Assembly (NCBI GenBank): GCA_014773175.1
Contig: VXCM01002593.1
Location: 30,472-94,471 of the forward strand
Length of the DNA stretch: 64,000 bases
Direction of reading: 5' to 3'
Origin: Lucifuga dentata
Taxonomy: Eukaryota > Chordata > Actinopteri > Ophidiiformes > Bythitidae
The position numbers and the translations under genes are program-made. The notes under the pieces are model-generated. The model worked only from the letters and a program-made list of their open reading frames with translations. It did no database searches and was not told the DNA's origin. Positions 24,198-35,335 of the stretch are shown here, piece after piece (position 1 is the first letter of the stretch; each line of letters opens with the position of its first letter).

Positions 24198-24796
24198 TAC
24201 ATTGCAAAAACAGAAATTCAATTCATCTGAATATCTTTAGAAGATAATTAAAGAAAAATCATAAAATCATCAAGCAGCAGCTGCACTAGATTATTTGAAC
24301 CTTCTCAAGAAAGTAGGTACTTATTTGTCTTATTCACCCTCTTTTTTCACCTTACTTTGCATAGAAACCAGTCTGAAAAGTGAATTGGAAAGGTGGCACA
24401 TTATTATCCACCTCTACTTTGAGAAAATGATTCCAAGAATTCAATTCATTTTGAGAATTCCTAACATGTCATTTTGTCTGCTATTGAGTATTGAAAGTCT
24501 TATTTTCAAATGAAAAAACTCTACCAGTGCAATGTGATTATTTCAGCTCAATATAAATAAGCTTGTATCAGGACTTTCCCAGAAATTAGTCTCGTTATCT
24601 TAAAACAAGACAAGTGGAAGTTTTCAAAACATTGATTCTGAGTTGATATGCTAATTGTAAGAATTCTTAGTAGGCCATTTTCGCTTCCCCAACTGGCAGG
24701 TTTTTTTTGTTTGTTTGTTTTTTTGTTTTTTTTCACTTCGTACTGGAAAATGCTTCAGAAATTTTTATGTGTTTCAAGGGTATTTTTTGCAGTGTA
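24198..24796. mobile_element. Candidate DNA transposon with TACATTGCAAAAA ends
   Basis: The left end TACATTGCAAAAA (24198-24210) and the reverse complement of the right end (TACACTGCAAAAA, 24784-24796) match at 12 of 13 positions. The interior (AAGTTTTCAAAACATTG, GACAAGTGG, TTCTGAGTTGATATGC and similar) resembles a CACTGCAAAAA-ended non-autonomous transposon common in fish, as I remember it. No transposase and no clear target-site duplication. Confidence 0.5.
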
Positions 24797-25205
24797 CCCA
24801 ATCATGTTCTCTGAGAGATGACCAGAGCATAACGGTTTTAGCAGATGGGGTGGTCTCTCATCATATTTCGACTGCTGTGCCCACATGGACTCTGGCCTAG
24901 ACCATCCATTCTCGTGGCGGCTGCGAGGCCCCCTCAGTGAATGTGCGCTGTGCCCTGTGTGTACATAAGATCTCTGGCCCCAGCAGGGAATGTTTACCCA
25001 GCTGAAGTCCAACTGTGTCGCACTCCCCCAAAGCTGTACTGTACAGGCTGGAGAGGAAGTCACTCAGAACAAATCTATTGACCAATATGAGGTTTGTTCA
25101 GGCTATGTTGAGGTTTGTGGCTGCATTTATAAGTGTATAATTTGCAGTGTAAGTTTAACTGTGTATTTCACACTGTCAGGCAAAAGGTGTTTTTGTATAA
25201 TATTA
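24797..25205. other. Gene-free stretch, slightly GC-richer
   Basis: Bases 24890-25080 are GC-richer than their neighbours and carry overlapping frames on both strands (24755-25063 minus, 24990-25394 plus). None resembles a known family and none has a convincing splice context. Confidence 0.55.
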
Positions 25206-25933
25206 TGTAAGGGCAATACCAGCAATTTGGCATGTTTGAGCCCAATACAGACATATATATACAACCTGCATACACATTATGTTACCCGACAATCATTTCC
25301 CAAAACATACTCTACTCCTAGAACAGTAAATTTTAGAATTGTTTTCCTACCTTCCAGACTGCCATTGTTTCAGCTCATTCCAGTACGCTGTTAAAATCAA
25401 CTTGTAGAGATTTGAAACATGAAATAAATAATCCATCACAGCAAGCACTATGTGTATTGTTTTTTTTTTGTTTTGTTTTGTTTTTTGTTTTTTTATCAAA
25501 ATAACTTTTTTTTNATGTGTATTGTTTTTTTTTTGTTTTGTTTTGTTTTTTGTTTTTTTATCAAAATAACTTTTTTTTAATGGGGAGCTTGCACTGAAGA
25601 CAATGTAGATCTCCGCCCTAGAATATAGTCCCAGGAGAAAATGGCTTTTACCCAAAAATTAAAAAAAAAAACAAAACAAAACAAAACAAAAAAAAAAAAA
25701 TAAAACGGCCCATCCATTCTAGATTTGACATACATGTTAGCAGGTGAAACATTAAATTTTAAGGTGGGGGTATCACCTGAACATTTCATTTGGAAAGATT
25801 AAGAAATTTGGCAAAATAATGGAAAACTAAAATGTAGTTTCAGGTTTGGGAAATCGGTTGTCAGTAATGTAACCTGTATATGGGTGATATTTGTTGGGCT
25901 TAAACGTGCAAAATTGCATATATGGTCCTTTAA
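25206..25933 (-). mobile_element. TTAA-type MITE, copy D (near full length, with assembly duplication)
   Basis: The left end AAGGGCAATACCAGCA and GTTTGAGCCCAATA, and the right end GGGCTTAAACGTGCAAAATTG with ATATGGTCCTTTAA (TTAA at 25930-25933), define the copy. Its internal order is inverted relative to copies A, B, C, E, G and H (GGAATATAGTCCCAGG-type landmark near 25622). The length is inflated by a duplicated contig end at 25450-25578 and by A- and T-rich expansions. The left TTAA has decayed. Confidence 0.78.
25450..25578. other. Contig-end duplication around a single N (64 bp x 2)
   Basis: Bases 25450-25513 and 25515-25578 are identical, separated by N at 25514, and lie in T-rich sequence inside MITE copy D. 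Probably a false duplication. Confidence 0.9.
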
Positions 25934-28567
25934 AATTTAGTGAGCAAACAGTTACCCTACATGCAGACATTCACAACACACAGCATACTGAAAGGAAATG
26001 TAAACACAGTTGAGCCAATCAATATCTTGATCCTACCTCAAAATCATCTAACCAATGGGAGAGATCTGTTTTGTTGCACGTTGTGCTCTGATTGGCCAGT
26101 TGCAATGCTACAAAGAATGAAAACCAAACATGTTTTTTTGTAAATTTTAATGTCACTCAAGTGAATCAATCAATATCTTTGCATTCATGTTAAAGCTTTG
26201 ATTATATGATTAATGCAATAAATAATTGTTTTCAAATGTATACTAACACCATAATTACAATGAAATCAGCATAAATCAATATTAGCATACTCTGTGTAAC
26301 AGATCTAGATTATGAACTTGTTCTTTGATTTACTCAAGCATGGTAACAATTCACTGCCTCAGAATTGGATTAAACTACCTCCACATGTATTTCCACACTT
26401 AGCATAATTTCCCTAGTAATCCGATTATGCAACATACTTGGTTTTTAGTCAAAATACTTAATTTGTTCACTGATGGGATTGACAATGAATGAAGGCTTGG
26501 GATAAGATAAGTGTTACATAATGTGCTCTCGGCCTATTTAAATTGGAGGCTGTGCAGTAATAGATTACATATAATGGGAAACTGTAATCAGGCAACTCTT
26601 ATATCCAACAGTTTCTCAAGAACACAGCAATCATGCTGGAGACAGGGCAGGTAAAAATAAGTGTTCTCTTTGATGGATTACTTCGAACCATATTAAGAGG
26701 AGAAAGAAGGACATCCTGAAGGTGAAGTTTTATACAGCTCGAAATGATGGTTATGATGGTAACAGATGACAATAATAACAAGATTTTAATTGTGCTCTCT
26801 CTTTTTCTTAATCTGCTGGACTGCTGGAGGAAAAAAATCACAGCCCAAATCTGATTGCGTAAGAGAATCGAAAAAAAAAAAAAACTCATGTAAATTACTC
26901 TTGAAATTTAATCAAGTAATCGGTTATGTGAAATAACCTTCTAAACCTTTCCTTACAGTTCCCCTTTCAACTCAAAAAGAGCAAAAATATACTTGACTAC
27001 ACCTTCAACCCTTTGCACACCCATAATTCACCTACTCAATCTGTCGGCTCCAGGAGCACAGTAGCTCCATCATCATGCAATAATGCTGGACTCAATTGTA
27101 GGTAAGAAGATGATGCTCTGCGGGGACAGCGATTCTCCCCTATGTGATAAACCAGCTTCTGGCAAGTGCTGAAGAGATTTATCACTGTGTCTGTTTAAAT
27201 GTAGCCAATTTCACTGTAATGTGATATTAAAGGATGATGCATGCCTGGGCTTCAGATGTTCCTGTTGAGGAAATCTCTTCTGCCCATGGCACTATTCAAA
27301 ACCCAGCACAGCGAGCCGGTGCTAGTGCTATGTAATGTTCAATATTGATAACAACCATGAGCAAAATGGGCTCTGATCATTTATGAAAATATTGTGCTGC
27401 CGTTTTTTAACTAGCAATTCTTGGCATCCTGTCTGGATTCATGGCATCCATCAGTTCAATTTGATGGGCAGATATCTGCAAACCTCTTATCACCTTCCAT
27501 TGAAATGAGCTCTGCCTGCAAAAACACAGCAGAAAAGTGGAGATGTGCACTAGGTGAATCATGTTTGGTAGGAATATGCCATTCTAAACCGAGATTTATT
27601 TGTGAGAGCTGCATTGAATAGGCTTATGTGTTTATTTTTACTTCATGGAATAAAATATTTATTTATATTTCTGAAAAGTTCTGAAGACAGATATAATCTG
27701 AAATATAACTGCTGTCCTTAAATTGCATACAATAATGTCTGGCTCATTTTCGCAGTTTTACAGTTTTTTAGATAAAATATCCATGTTTATGAATATGTGT
27801 GTGCTTCTTGGTGTGTGCATGTGCATAAATGTGTGTATGGTGGTCCCTCTTCCTGCCTCTGTGTCTGTCTCCAGCATTCAGTGTGTCAGCTCTTGTTGAT
27901 TTCCGTAAGGGAAGTTGCCTCAGTGCTATCCTCAGACAAAGCCCTGACCCTGGGGTTAAGGAATGTGAACCCGGGGCTGTGACGATCAAGACCTTCCCTT
28001 GGGGCGGACAACACTGAACACCTCAGCAAACGCCCTAATGATCTCACATGCTTTTGTTTTCCTTGAGGCGGACCCTCTTCCTCGGCCCTCAAGTCATGTG
28101 TTGCATTTAAGCAGAATCAGTGTATCCTTTAGGGAAAAAAATTGAAATGTAAGGCATTTCCTCCAACTATAAACCAAAACCGCCACATGTTGAACTAATT
28201 GTTTTTATTAGTTCCCTCTATTCTGTGAGACGCCATGGATTAGTTTTTATTTAAAAAAAAAAAGAAAGAAAGAAAGAAAAAAGCATGAGTTCCAGTGTAT
28301 TTCATCAGCGTAAATGTATTTATCAGTAAATTCCTCCAGATTGGAAACCATTGTCATTGCCACTGAAAGCAGCCATAATCACTTTTACGGATGAGCTTGT
28401 TGTGAATGGTCAAAGTACAAAGGAGACCAAAAGGCTCTTGTCTCATTTATCACCCACTTTAAGAGAGGGAGAAAGAGGAGGAGGGGGCTGTCAAAGCAAC
28501 CATAGCAGAGTGTATCGTAACAGTGGTGGTCTCATCCCCTGAGGCCCAAACACATTGCTTAAAGTGA

Positions 28568-28614
<47 letters not shown>

Positions 28615-29206
28615 AAGAGAAAAAGAGAAAGACATGAGGGGTAGAAAAAGAGAGAAGGGGAAAAAAGAATGCAAAAAAACCCCAATAAACAAAACAAACA
28701 ACTTAGTGAGGAGTTGCAATTAGGAGACAGTTGGGGAGAGCCAAAACAGGCTTCTGAGAATTTATACGGATGGAGGTGAAGGGTCAGACTGCTATTAATC
28801 ATAGCTCGAGTTGAAGATGAAATAGTTTGGTCTAGCGGGCAGATGAGAGAACTGGGACGATTGAGGTGTTTAAAGAAGACTGTTGTGTCTGTCTTCTATT
28901 ACAGGGTGCAGGCCCAAGGCGAAACAGCCTTCTAAACCGAGGACAAATAGGATATCCAGTCACCATTCTCCCTTGCTCACAGCCCGTGCCCCTTCCCTCT
29001 CCTCCATGAGCATTTACCCAATCAGTTAAGTCACTTAGCATTAACTTGCAAACATGACACTATCAGATGATTGATAATTATTTGCTTGGATGATATGATG
29101 ATATATGACAGAAAAATTAGGTTTACAAAGCATAATCAGCCTTTGTTAATGTTACGGATTTCTGCATTTCCATCCTCCTTCTGTGACCTCAAACCCATCC
29201 GTACAC
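25934..29206. other. Gene-free stretch
   Basis: No exon or RNA gene recognised. It contains a GA microsatellite (28571-28611) and an AAAG-rich run near 28260-28280. Bases 27880-28100 are GC-richer and carry short overlapping frames with no family resemblance. Confidence 0.7.
28571..28611. repeat. (AG)20 microsatellite
   Basis: Uninterrupted AG dinucleotides followed by a purine-rich stretch to about 28680. The minus-strand serine/leucine-rich frames here are artefacts of this tract. Confidence 0.96.
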
Positions 29207-29512
29207 CAGTAGTGGAAGAAATACTCATTAAGCACAATAATACTTGATTAAAAATAAACAAGTAAAAATGTACTCTAATGTAAGTAATCATTGTGAAAAC
29301 CGGTTCCTGTCAAGTGCAGATCCAAGCTTTTTATACCTAACAGAGTGGGGAAACCATGTATCTCCACTTTTGGAGAGCTTAGAATAAACTATTGAAAATT
29401 TCAGAATAATAGAATTAAAAAAAAAAAAATCCTAAAACTTGCCATAGAAAGTATTAGAATTGTTCAGTATGTAGTACTAGAGTAAATGTGATTAATTACG
29501 TGTCATCTCTGG
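29207..29512. mobile_element. hAT-like element, copy 4
   Basis: It starts CAGTAGTGGAAGAAATACTC, close to the family end, continues with AACAAGTAAAAATGTACTC, and ends with AGTACTAGAGTAAATGTG and a decayed CATCTCTG terminus. The copy is about 300 bp and non-coding. A target-site duplication is not clear, so the right end is approximate. Confidence 0.6.
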
Positions 29513-30719
29513 AGAGTACACAGACATTTGCATACCTTACATAGACACATAGGTACAAACACTCATAAAAAATGCATTAATTCTCTCTTTCACTGGCACG
29601 TGCATGCACACATACACACAGACACACACCTTGAATCAGTTCCCAGTCAAACTTAACTTTTCCTTTTTTTTTGCACAACTGCCTTTGATCTTTGATGTGC
29701 CATGCATCGCATTAATTATGTATCTCCCTCAGTAAAAGCATGGTGAACACCTTCAAGTACCTAATAGGAGCATCTCTTCACAGGCCTGGAGGGTGGCTGC
29801 AGGATAGGATGCATACCCAACATCCCACTATATGCACTGCATAAGGGATTTATAAAGAGGAAATGTATATTTCTCCAGTGCTATCCTTCAGGACAGCCAG
29901 ATGAGTCTATTGGCTGAAAAAAACGAAACATTTTCAAGTGCATATGGCCTAAATTTTTGCCTCTTCCCTGTGTGTAATGTTGTGTTGGAAACTGGAGGTG
30001 AACACAAGATGGATGTTGTTTTGATGAGGTGTAAATTGTCACGCTCAGAAGAGAAATAGCAGCGAGAACAATGATGGAGAAATGATCCAAATCTAACATC
30101 AATGCAATGTGACTTATGCAAATTCAATGTGCTCCTGCTTGCCGTACGACTAGCCCAGGGGAGCTCAAATCTGCCCCAAACTTTGATGCATCTGTAATAA
30201 ATTAATTGATTTTTCACGCCATGTTGACAACTTGCAGTATGAATACAGTAAACATTAGATCTAGAAAGAGGGGTTACTTATGAGGGAAATTATTGATGCT
30301 GTGACATTTCCACTCATGCAACTCTCTAAGCTTTAAGTTACATTTCCCACTGTTTGTCCCCACTGTAAACAACCTATAAATCTCGTTGTGTACTGTAGTT
30401 GTGACTTTTTCTCTCATTAGCAGCCTTCAAAAAAAGATACAATAATTGCTGGACTGATGAATCGGTGAAGTTGTAATATCTCTCTGCAACAGCCTGGTTC
30501 AACAGATGTGACCAGGTTAAAATAACAGGAGATAAGCTGAGAAAGAATCAGTAGCTGTTGTGCAACTGAAAAAGATCCTGATGCTGTTGAAAACCAGAAG
30601 TTCCTGCCAGTTTGTGGACTTTAAATATTTTAGGATGAAATGCATTGCATAACTTTATTTTGTTTTTGGTTGTTTGTTTCATAAATTTAACTAAAGTTAA
30701 TCAAAATAAGGCTTTTCTG
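29513..30719. other. Gene-free stretch upstream of the CpG island
   Basis: No gene recognised. It would be the distal promoter region if the first exon at 31126 is real. No TATA box in a convincing position was identified. Confidence 0.6.
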
Positions 30720-30819
30720 GTCTGTCGTTGCAGCTTGGTCTGCGTTGGTGGGAGTCCCCCCTGCACAGGTCCCTTTTGCAGTGCAGATCCAGTAGTTGGA
30801 GTTGTTGTACACCGAGAGC

Positions 30820-30879
30820 AAGAGAGAGAGAGAGAGAGAGAGTGAGGGAAGAGTGTGTGTGTGCGTGTGTGTGTGTGTG
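30820..30879. repeat. (AG)n and (GT)n tracts at the edge of the CpG island
   Basis: AG dinucleotides at 30820-30842 and GT dinucleotides at 30853-30879 lie just upstream of the CpG-dense 5' UTR. GA tracts and Z-DNA-prone GT tracts often occur in vertebrate promoters, but no function is shown here. Confidence 0.9.
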
Positions 30880-31106
30880 CACAGCAGCGGAGAGAGCAAA
30901 TAGAAGTAGAAACATTAGGTTATCTCTGAGACTATCAGCCACCGGCTTTGGCTGCAGACTTATTGTCACTTTTACTGCTTCGGCTCGAGTCTCGCGTGGT
31001 TGAAGAGGATCTGAGGAGAATCAGCGGCGGTGACGGCGGCGGCAGCGTCCTGGTCTGACCGAGCAGCCCGTGGAAAAACTCCCCAAACGCGGCCGTCTCA
31101 GCTGGC

Positions 31107-31115
31107 ATGAGCTAA
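31107..31115 (+). other. Two-codon upstream ORF (ATG AGC TAA)
   Basis: An upstream ATG is followed by one sense codon and a stop, 10 bases before the candidate main start at 31126. Minimal uORFs of this kind can lower translation of the main frame. Its context is GGC before ATG and A after, weaker than the main start. Functional only if the transcript includes it. Confidence 0.6.
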
Positions 31116-31125
31116 CCCACCAGAC

Positions 31126-31153
31126 ATGGAAACCAAACCATTCTTGTCATTGG
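31126..31153 (+). CDS. rxra: First coding exon of a retinoid X receptor alpha-like gene (partial)
   Basis: Nine codons plus one base read METKPFLSL and then G, followed at 31154 by a consensus donor GTGAGT. The start context GACATGG has G at -3 and G at +4. RXR alpha begins MDTKHFLPL and then splits a codon after the first base, giving the same length, phase and M-acid-T-K-x-F-L-x-L pattern. RXR alpha is a nuclear receptor that heterodimerises with RAR, PPAR, TR and VDR, and its remaining exons (DNA-binding and ligand-binding domains) are not in the window. That fits the very long first intron known for this gene. The 5' UTR is CpG-rich. The match is short, so another gene starting with a similar peptide cannot be excluded. 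Reading on past the donor runs into a T tract and is not credible coding. Confidence 0.55.
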
Positions 31154-32956
31154 GTGAGTTTTTGTTTAATGACAAAGCTGTGTTACGAACGTGGGGTTTT
31201 CGGTGTGAAACGCGTCCTCGCGTGCGTTTCTTTCTTTCTTTTTTTTTTTTTTTTTTNTTTTTTTTTTTTTTTTTACGTTTTGACAGCGCGTGGAGCGAGG
31301 TGCCCCGAATGCATCAACACGTTAAACGTTGTTGAGCTGGAGAGGAGATGGGTTTTTATTTTCTTTAAACACTTAATGATCATTTCTAAGGAGAGAAAAT
31401 GACAGATTATCCACGCTGGTTGAGTGCGTACTGTTGCTATTGACATTTGGCTGTCTGTGTGTGTGTGTGACATCTCAATCGGGATAACTGCGTGTTTCGC
31501 TCGTACTCGTGACTTTCTGTAGTTCTGTTAAATGATTAAAATAAAACAAAAATTGGAATTCCGCTTAAAAAAAGCGCAAAACAAGATACATATTGTAGAA
31601 GCCGCTTACAACAGGCGTGAATGCAGATTTTGACATTACTGCAGAAACTTGGACGCATAGAGACACAAAAAGTTATTAAACTTACAACATGCTTATCAAA
31701 AAATTAGTTTAAGTAAGACAGTTATTCTTATCTTTGGCTAAAATGTATAATGCGTGGGAGACTTTTTAAGTTAAGTGTTTTATGTAGTTTTCGCGTGACT
31801 TGGTTTGTCCTGCGGCTAAATATGCTTCCGCTTGACTTTGAATAACGATTAAATGAGTCCAATCAGTACAGGGTCTTAAAAGTTGGGATTAAAATATGGG
31901 ACATTTAATAGTCGACGTTTTTGACTAAGTTGCCTGACCTGTTGAGGCACTCTGAGTTTAATAAGATCAGTTTCAAACAGGTGATGTGAAATATCCCACT
32001 ATGTTTCTTATATTGTATCATTATTTAGAGTAGAAGCGTCTTTTTCTGTATGTGTGGATGGCTTGAGTCATATTGAATATGGCAGATTGTGTTTAAGTAG
32101 CTTTCACATTCACTCTTCATGTTCATTTTCTGTTCATGTCCATTTTACTCCATTTTTTTTTTTTTCCAGAAAGTGAATACTTCAGGGGGAAAAGTATGGA
32201 GGAGGAAAAACAAAAAGGATGTGAAAATGCAACTGTCACCATAACATACCATAAAGATACCATACCATACCATACCATAACCATAAAGAGATAGCAGCAC
32301 AGATCATTTCCAAATTCCCAAGGAAAAAAAGTTTGTCTCGTGGATAACTCTGGTGATTTCCCTTAATTCGAGATACCGAGTAAGCGAGCATTGTCAACGA
32401 TGACAATTTTTAAAGAACCCAAAGATCATTTCATTTTCTAGCCATAGCGCTCGTGCATGCCTTACTGTAAATCATTAATGGTGAACGCCGCTGCTAGCTT
32501 GTTGGAGGGAACAGAGCAGACCTTGTCCTCTGCGGCAGAGATACGGCAGGGAGGCGAGCCCTCGTATTGTGTCTGCGGCTCTTTCACGAGGGCCTCGCAT
32601 TACACCTTGACACACATTATTGGTCTGCCTGCACACACTCAGGAGAGTCGTGGGGAGTTCTGAGATGCCGGCTCCACTTTCTTCTGTTACAGGTCTTCTT
32701 GCTGACACCAGTGCTGCGACGCCCTTTATGCAGCTGCCCGGGAATATGTTAAACTGCCCGCCATTACGTAGACTGACAGGCTGTTATTGCAGGTGCGCCG
32801 TACTGCGTGTCGTTGTTGAAAGCGATCGGCGTCTCAGTCACCCTAAATGTACTCCACGCTGAAGTATGCCTTGCAAGTTGGCTAGATGGAACATGAAGCC
32901 ATATAACAGGCATACTCCACCGTAAAGCCTCTGTAGTCAGCATAAATGCTTGGCTC
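31154..32956 (+). other. Start of the inferred first intron
   Basis: It begins with donor GTGAGT and continues CpG-rich to about 31330, with a T-tract gap at 31257. The rest is AT-rich without exons I can confirm. A T-rich acceptor-like site at 32168-32169 and an ATACC-type tandem (32245-32285) are noted separately. Bases 32460-32860 are moderately GC-rich with CpGs and carry several short frames that resemble nothing known. Confidence 0.5.
32245..32285. repeat. CATAC/CCATA pentanucleotide tandem
   Basis: Degenerate repeats of CATAC/CCATA, with four consecutive ATACC units near 32258-32277 inside the longer imperfect run. Confidence 0.8.
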
Positions 32957-33615
32957 TTAAAGGAACACACTGGCCATTTTGCATGTTTGAGCCTAATATA
33001 TTCAATTTTCATACACGTTACGTTACTGACAACCATTTCTCAAAGGATAAAATCGTATTTCAGCTTTCCTGATATTTAGCAAAATCTCNTTACTGACAAC
33101 CATTTCTCAAAGGATAAAATCGTATTTCAGCTTTCCTGATATTTAGCAAAATCTCAATCTTTCAAAATCAAATATTCAAGTGATACACCCACCTTAAAAA
33201 TCGATGTTTCTCCTGCTAATGGTTACATAGCCATATGAAGTCACAGCCATTTAAATTTTTTGATAAACGCAGGTCTTCTTCTGGGACTATATTCCTCGGC
33301 AGAGACATACATTCACTCCGCGCTTTTTGTTGCGCTTAAATGCTAAAATTACGTAACTTTGAAAAAAACCTGAATACACATGTTCATGATGATGGATTAC
33401 CTATCCCAAGAAAGGACGTTTCAAGTATCAGCAAGTTGATTTTAATAGCATACCAGAATGAACTGAAACCAGTGGCGGTCTGGAAGGTAGGAAAAAAAAT
33501 AATTAATTCACTGTTCCAGTAGTATGCTTTGGGAAATGATTGTCAGTAATGTTACATGTATGAAAACTGAATATATTAGGCTCATACATGCAAAATGGCC
33601 AGTATGGTCCTTTAA
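32957..33615 (+). mobile_element. TTAA-type MITE, copy E (full length, with assembly duplication)
   Basis: Bounded by TTAA (32957-32960 and 33612-33615). It begins AAGGAACACACTGGCC with GTTTGAGCCTAATATATTC and ends AATATATTAGGCTCATACATG with GTATGGTCCTTTAA, so the terminal inverted repeats exceed 60 bp. The landmark CTGGGACTATATTCC is near 33283. The 66-bp segment 33023-33088 is repeated exactly at 33090-33155 across N at 33089, so true length is probably about 590 bp. No transposase. Confidence 0.85.
33023..33155. other. Contig-end duplication around a single N (66 bp x 2)
   Basis: Bases 33023-33088 and 33090-33155 are identical with N at 33089 between them. Comparison with copy H, which has this segment once, supports a false duplication. 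Confidence 0.92.
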
Positions 33616-34909
33616 TTGCATAAGTGAGGGGAATACTTTTCTGCTACAGCATCGGATCTCGTCTTTCCTCCAAGCCACGCTACCGCATCAGCAGCCCGCT
33701 TCCTGCCCGCTCCTCATTGGTCGGCCTTTAAATCTCCATGTTATATATAAACTTTCTCCATCAGAGCTCCACTTTAACGCCGATTGTTAATTGGCCTCTT
33801 CAAGGACATTGGAGTCCTTGAATGTATCGATTAGCCACTTTGCTCTACGTAATTATCTGCCATGCCACATTAGGAATTCCGACATGCGATTGTTTGAAAT
33901 GACAGCGAGTGCATTTTACTATTATAGATCATCGTTTGGCTGCAGTGACGAAACCCCCTTTGGCGTCATGTGTTCTGTGTGCTCATGTACTACAAACTTG
34001 TCCCGTGTGGTGTTAAGCTATGAGGACTTTAGGGATGACATTGAAAGGAGAATATGTCCTTAAGACATATCATGACAGTCAGCCAAGTAAAAAAAATGGT
34101 TTGTTAAGAACTCTATAAGCATATAAGTCGGGTGAACGGTTAGTATTGATTAAGTGGCTTATTTTCTCTTTAGTCGGTTATTTAGTGGCTGTATGTTGAC
34201 AGTATTAACACCTCAGTAGCTCTCATAATGATTTAATACAATGAATATATTTTTGCACACTTACACAGACTAATGTGTTTTCTGGAAGCATGCAGCCCTA
34301 AATTAAAGACACCATGTAGAGAGTATTTTTGTTTTAAAATGAGAAATCAAATATTTCAAAAGCATGATACCTACATTTTCTTCTCTTATTAATAAAATGT
34401 TTTCCAGCCATAAATAATAACACATAGCATATAGCTTATTAAAAAAAAAAAAAAAAAAANAAAAAAAAAAAAACAAAACAGAAAAAAAACCCCCAAAAGC
34501 ATTGCATACATGAGATAACAGTACACAATTATGAGTGGTGAGTCAGCAGATCACCTTAATTAGCAATATGACATGAGTTTTGCAAAACACTTGTTTTGCA
34601 AAACATTTTATAAAGAAATACGTTTTGTAGCAGTTAATGAAACTCTATGAAGCCTCAGAATTTGTTTTCACATGATATCAATCACCAAAAAGAAAAGTCA
34701 TTATTGGAGGAAAAAAATGATCTGTTGGCTTAGAGAAAATGCAATTCTTTTTTTTTTTTTTTTTTTTNTTAAAAAAAAAAAAAATACTGGTTTTTCGCCC
34801 CATATTCATGTTTTACCACCTGCTCCAAAGGGTGTGTTATTATTCCTGATTCTGGTGGTCTGCAACTCTCAGACATCCTGCTCTTAAACTTCTGTGATGT
34901 GTTCTATTC

Positions 34910-34928
34910 GGGGGGGGGGGGGNGGGGG
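34910..34928. repeat. Poly-G tract with a one-base gap
   Basis: G homopolymer broken by N at 34923. Confidence 0.9.
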
Positions 34929-35032
34929 ACATACACAACATGCACACACGCACACACAGACATACATCCACCCCCTCCTAAAATCAATGAAGTTCATGGT
35001 CTTTGATGAGAAAGTGAGCTTCATGGTGGTTG

Positions 35033-35034
<2 letters not shown>

Positions 35035-35079
<45 letters not shown>

Positions 35080-35081
35080 NN

Positions 35082-35126
<45 letters not shown>
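35035..35126. repeat. (GT)n microsatellite with a two-base gap
   Basis: GT dinucleotides over about 90 bp, with NN at 35080-35081, the only two-base gap in the window. True length is unknown. Confidence 0.95.
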
Positions 35127-35127
<1 letters not shown>

Positions 35128-35302
35128 GTGGGAGTGGGCCGGTGGAATTACACTGCCAAAAGCATTTGGCCAAGTTTGTCTTTTATGGCCATCCAGTTTT
35201 GTGTTCCTGATGTGATTCTTTTGCTCCCCTTTTGAGTAAAGGGCTGCAGCTGTCATTTTTATTGGAGGAGTTTTATAGCGAGACTTAATGGCTTAAAGTG
35301 AC

Positions 35303-35303
<1 letters not shown>

Positions 35304-35333
<30 letters not shown>
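35304..35333. repeat. (CT)15 microsatellite
   Basis: Uninterrupted CT dinucleotides. Confidence 0.95.

Positions 35334-35335
<2 letters not shown>

Larger units (their letters stand above)
30886..31330 (+). promoter_or_regulatory. CpG island: promoter-proximal region and 5' UTR of the rxra-like gene
   Basis: About 17 CpG dinucleotides fall between 30886 and 31096, and roughly fifteen more between 31180 and 31330, against a background with very few. The segment includes GCGGCGGTGACGGCGGCGGC (31023-31042), typical of a vertebrate 5' UTR. It is the most marked CpG cluster in the window and surrounds the candidate start codon. The transcription start is not defined by the sequence. A one-base gap at 31257 sits in a T tract just inside the intron. 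No TATA box is evident, as expected for a CpG-island promoter. Confidence 0.65.

Noticed and set aside
31126..31335. Reading the METKPFLSL frame as one long exon
   Set aside because: The frame after the donor enters a T tract containing an N and becomes poly-phenylalanine. The GTGAGT donor is the better explanation.
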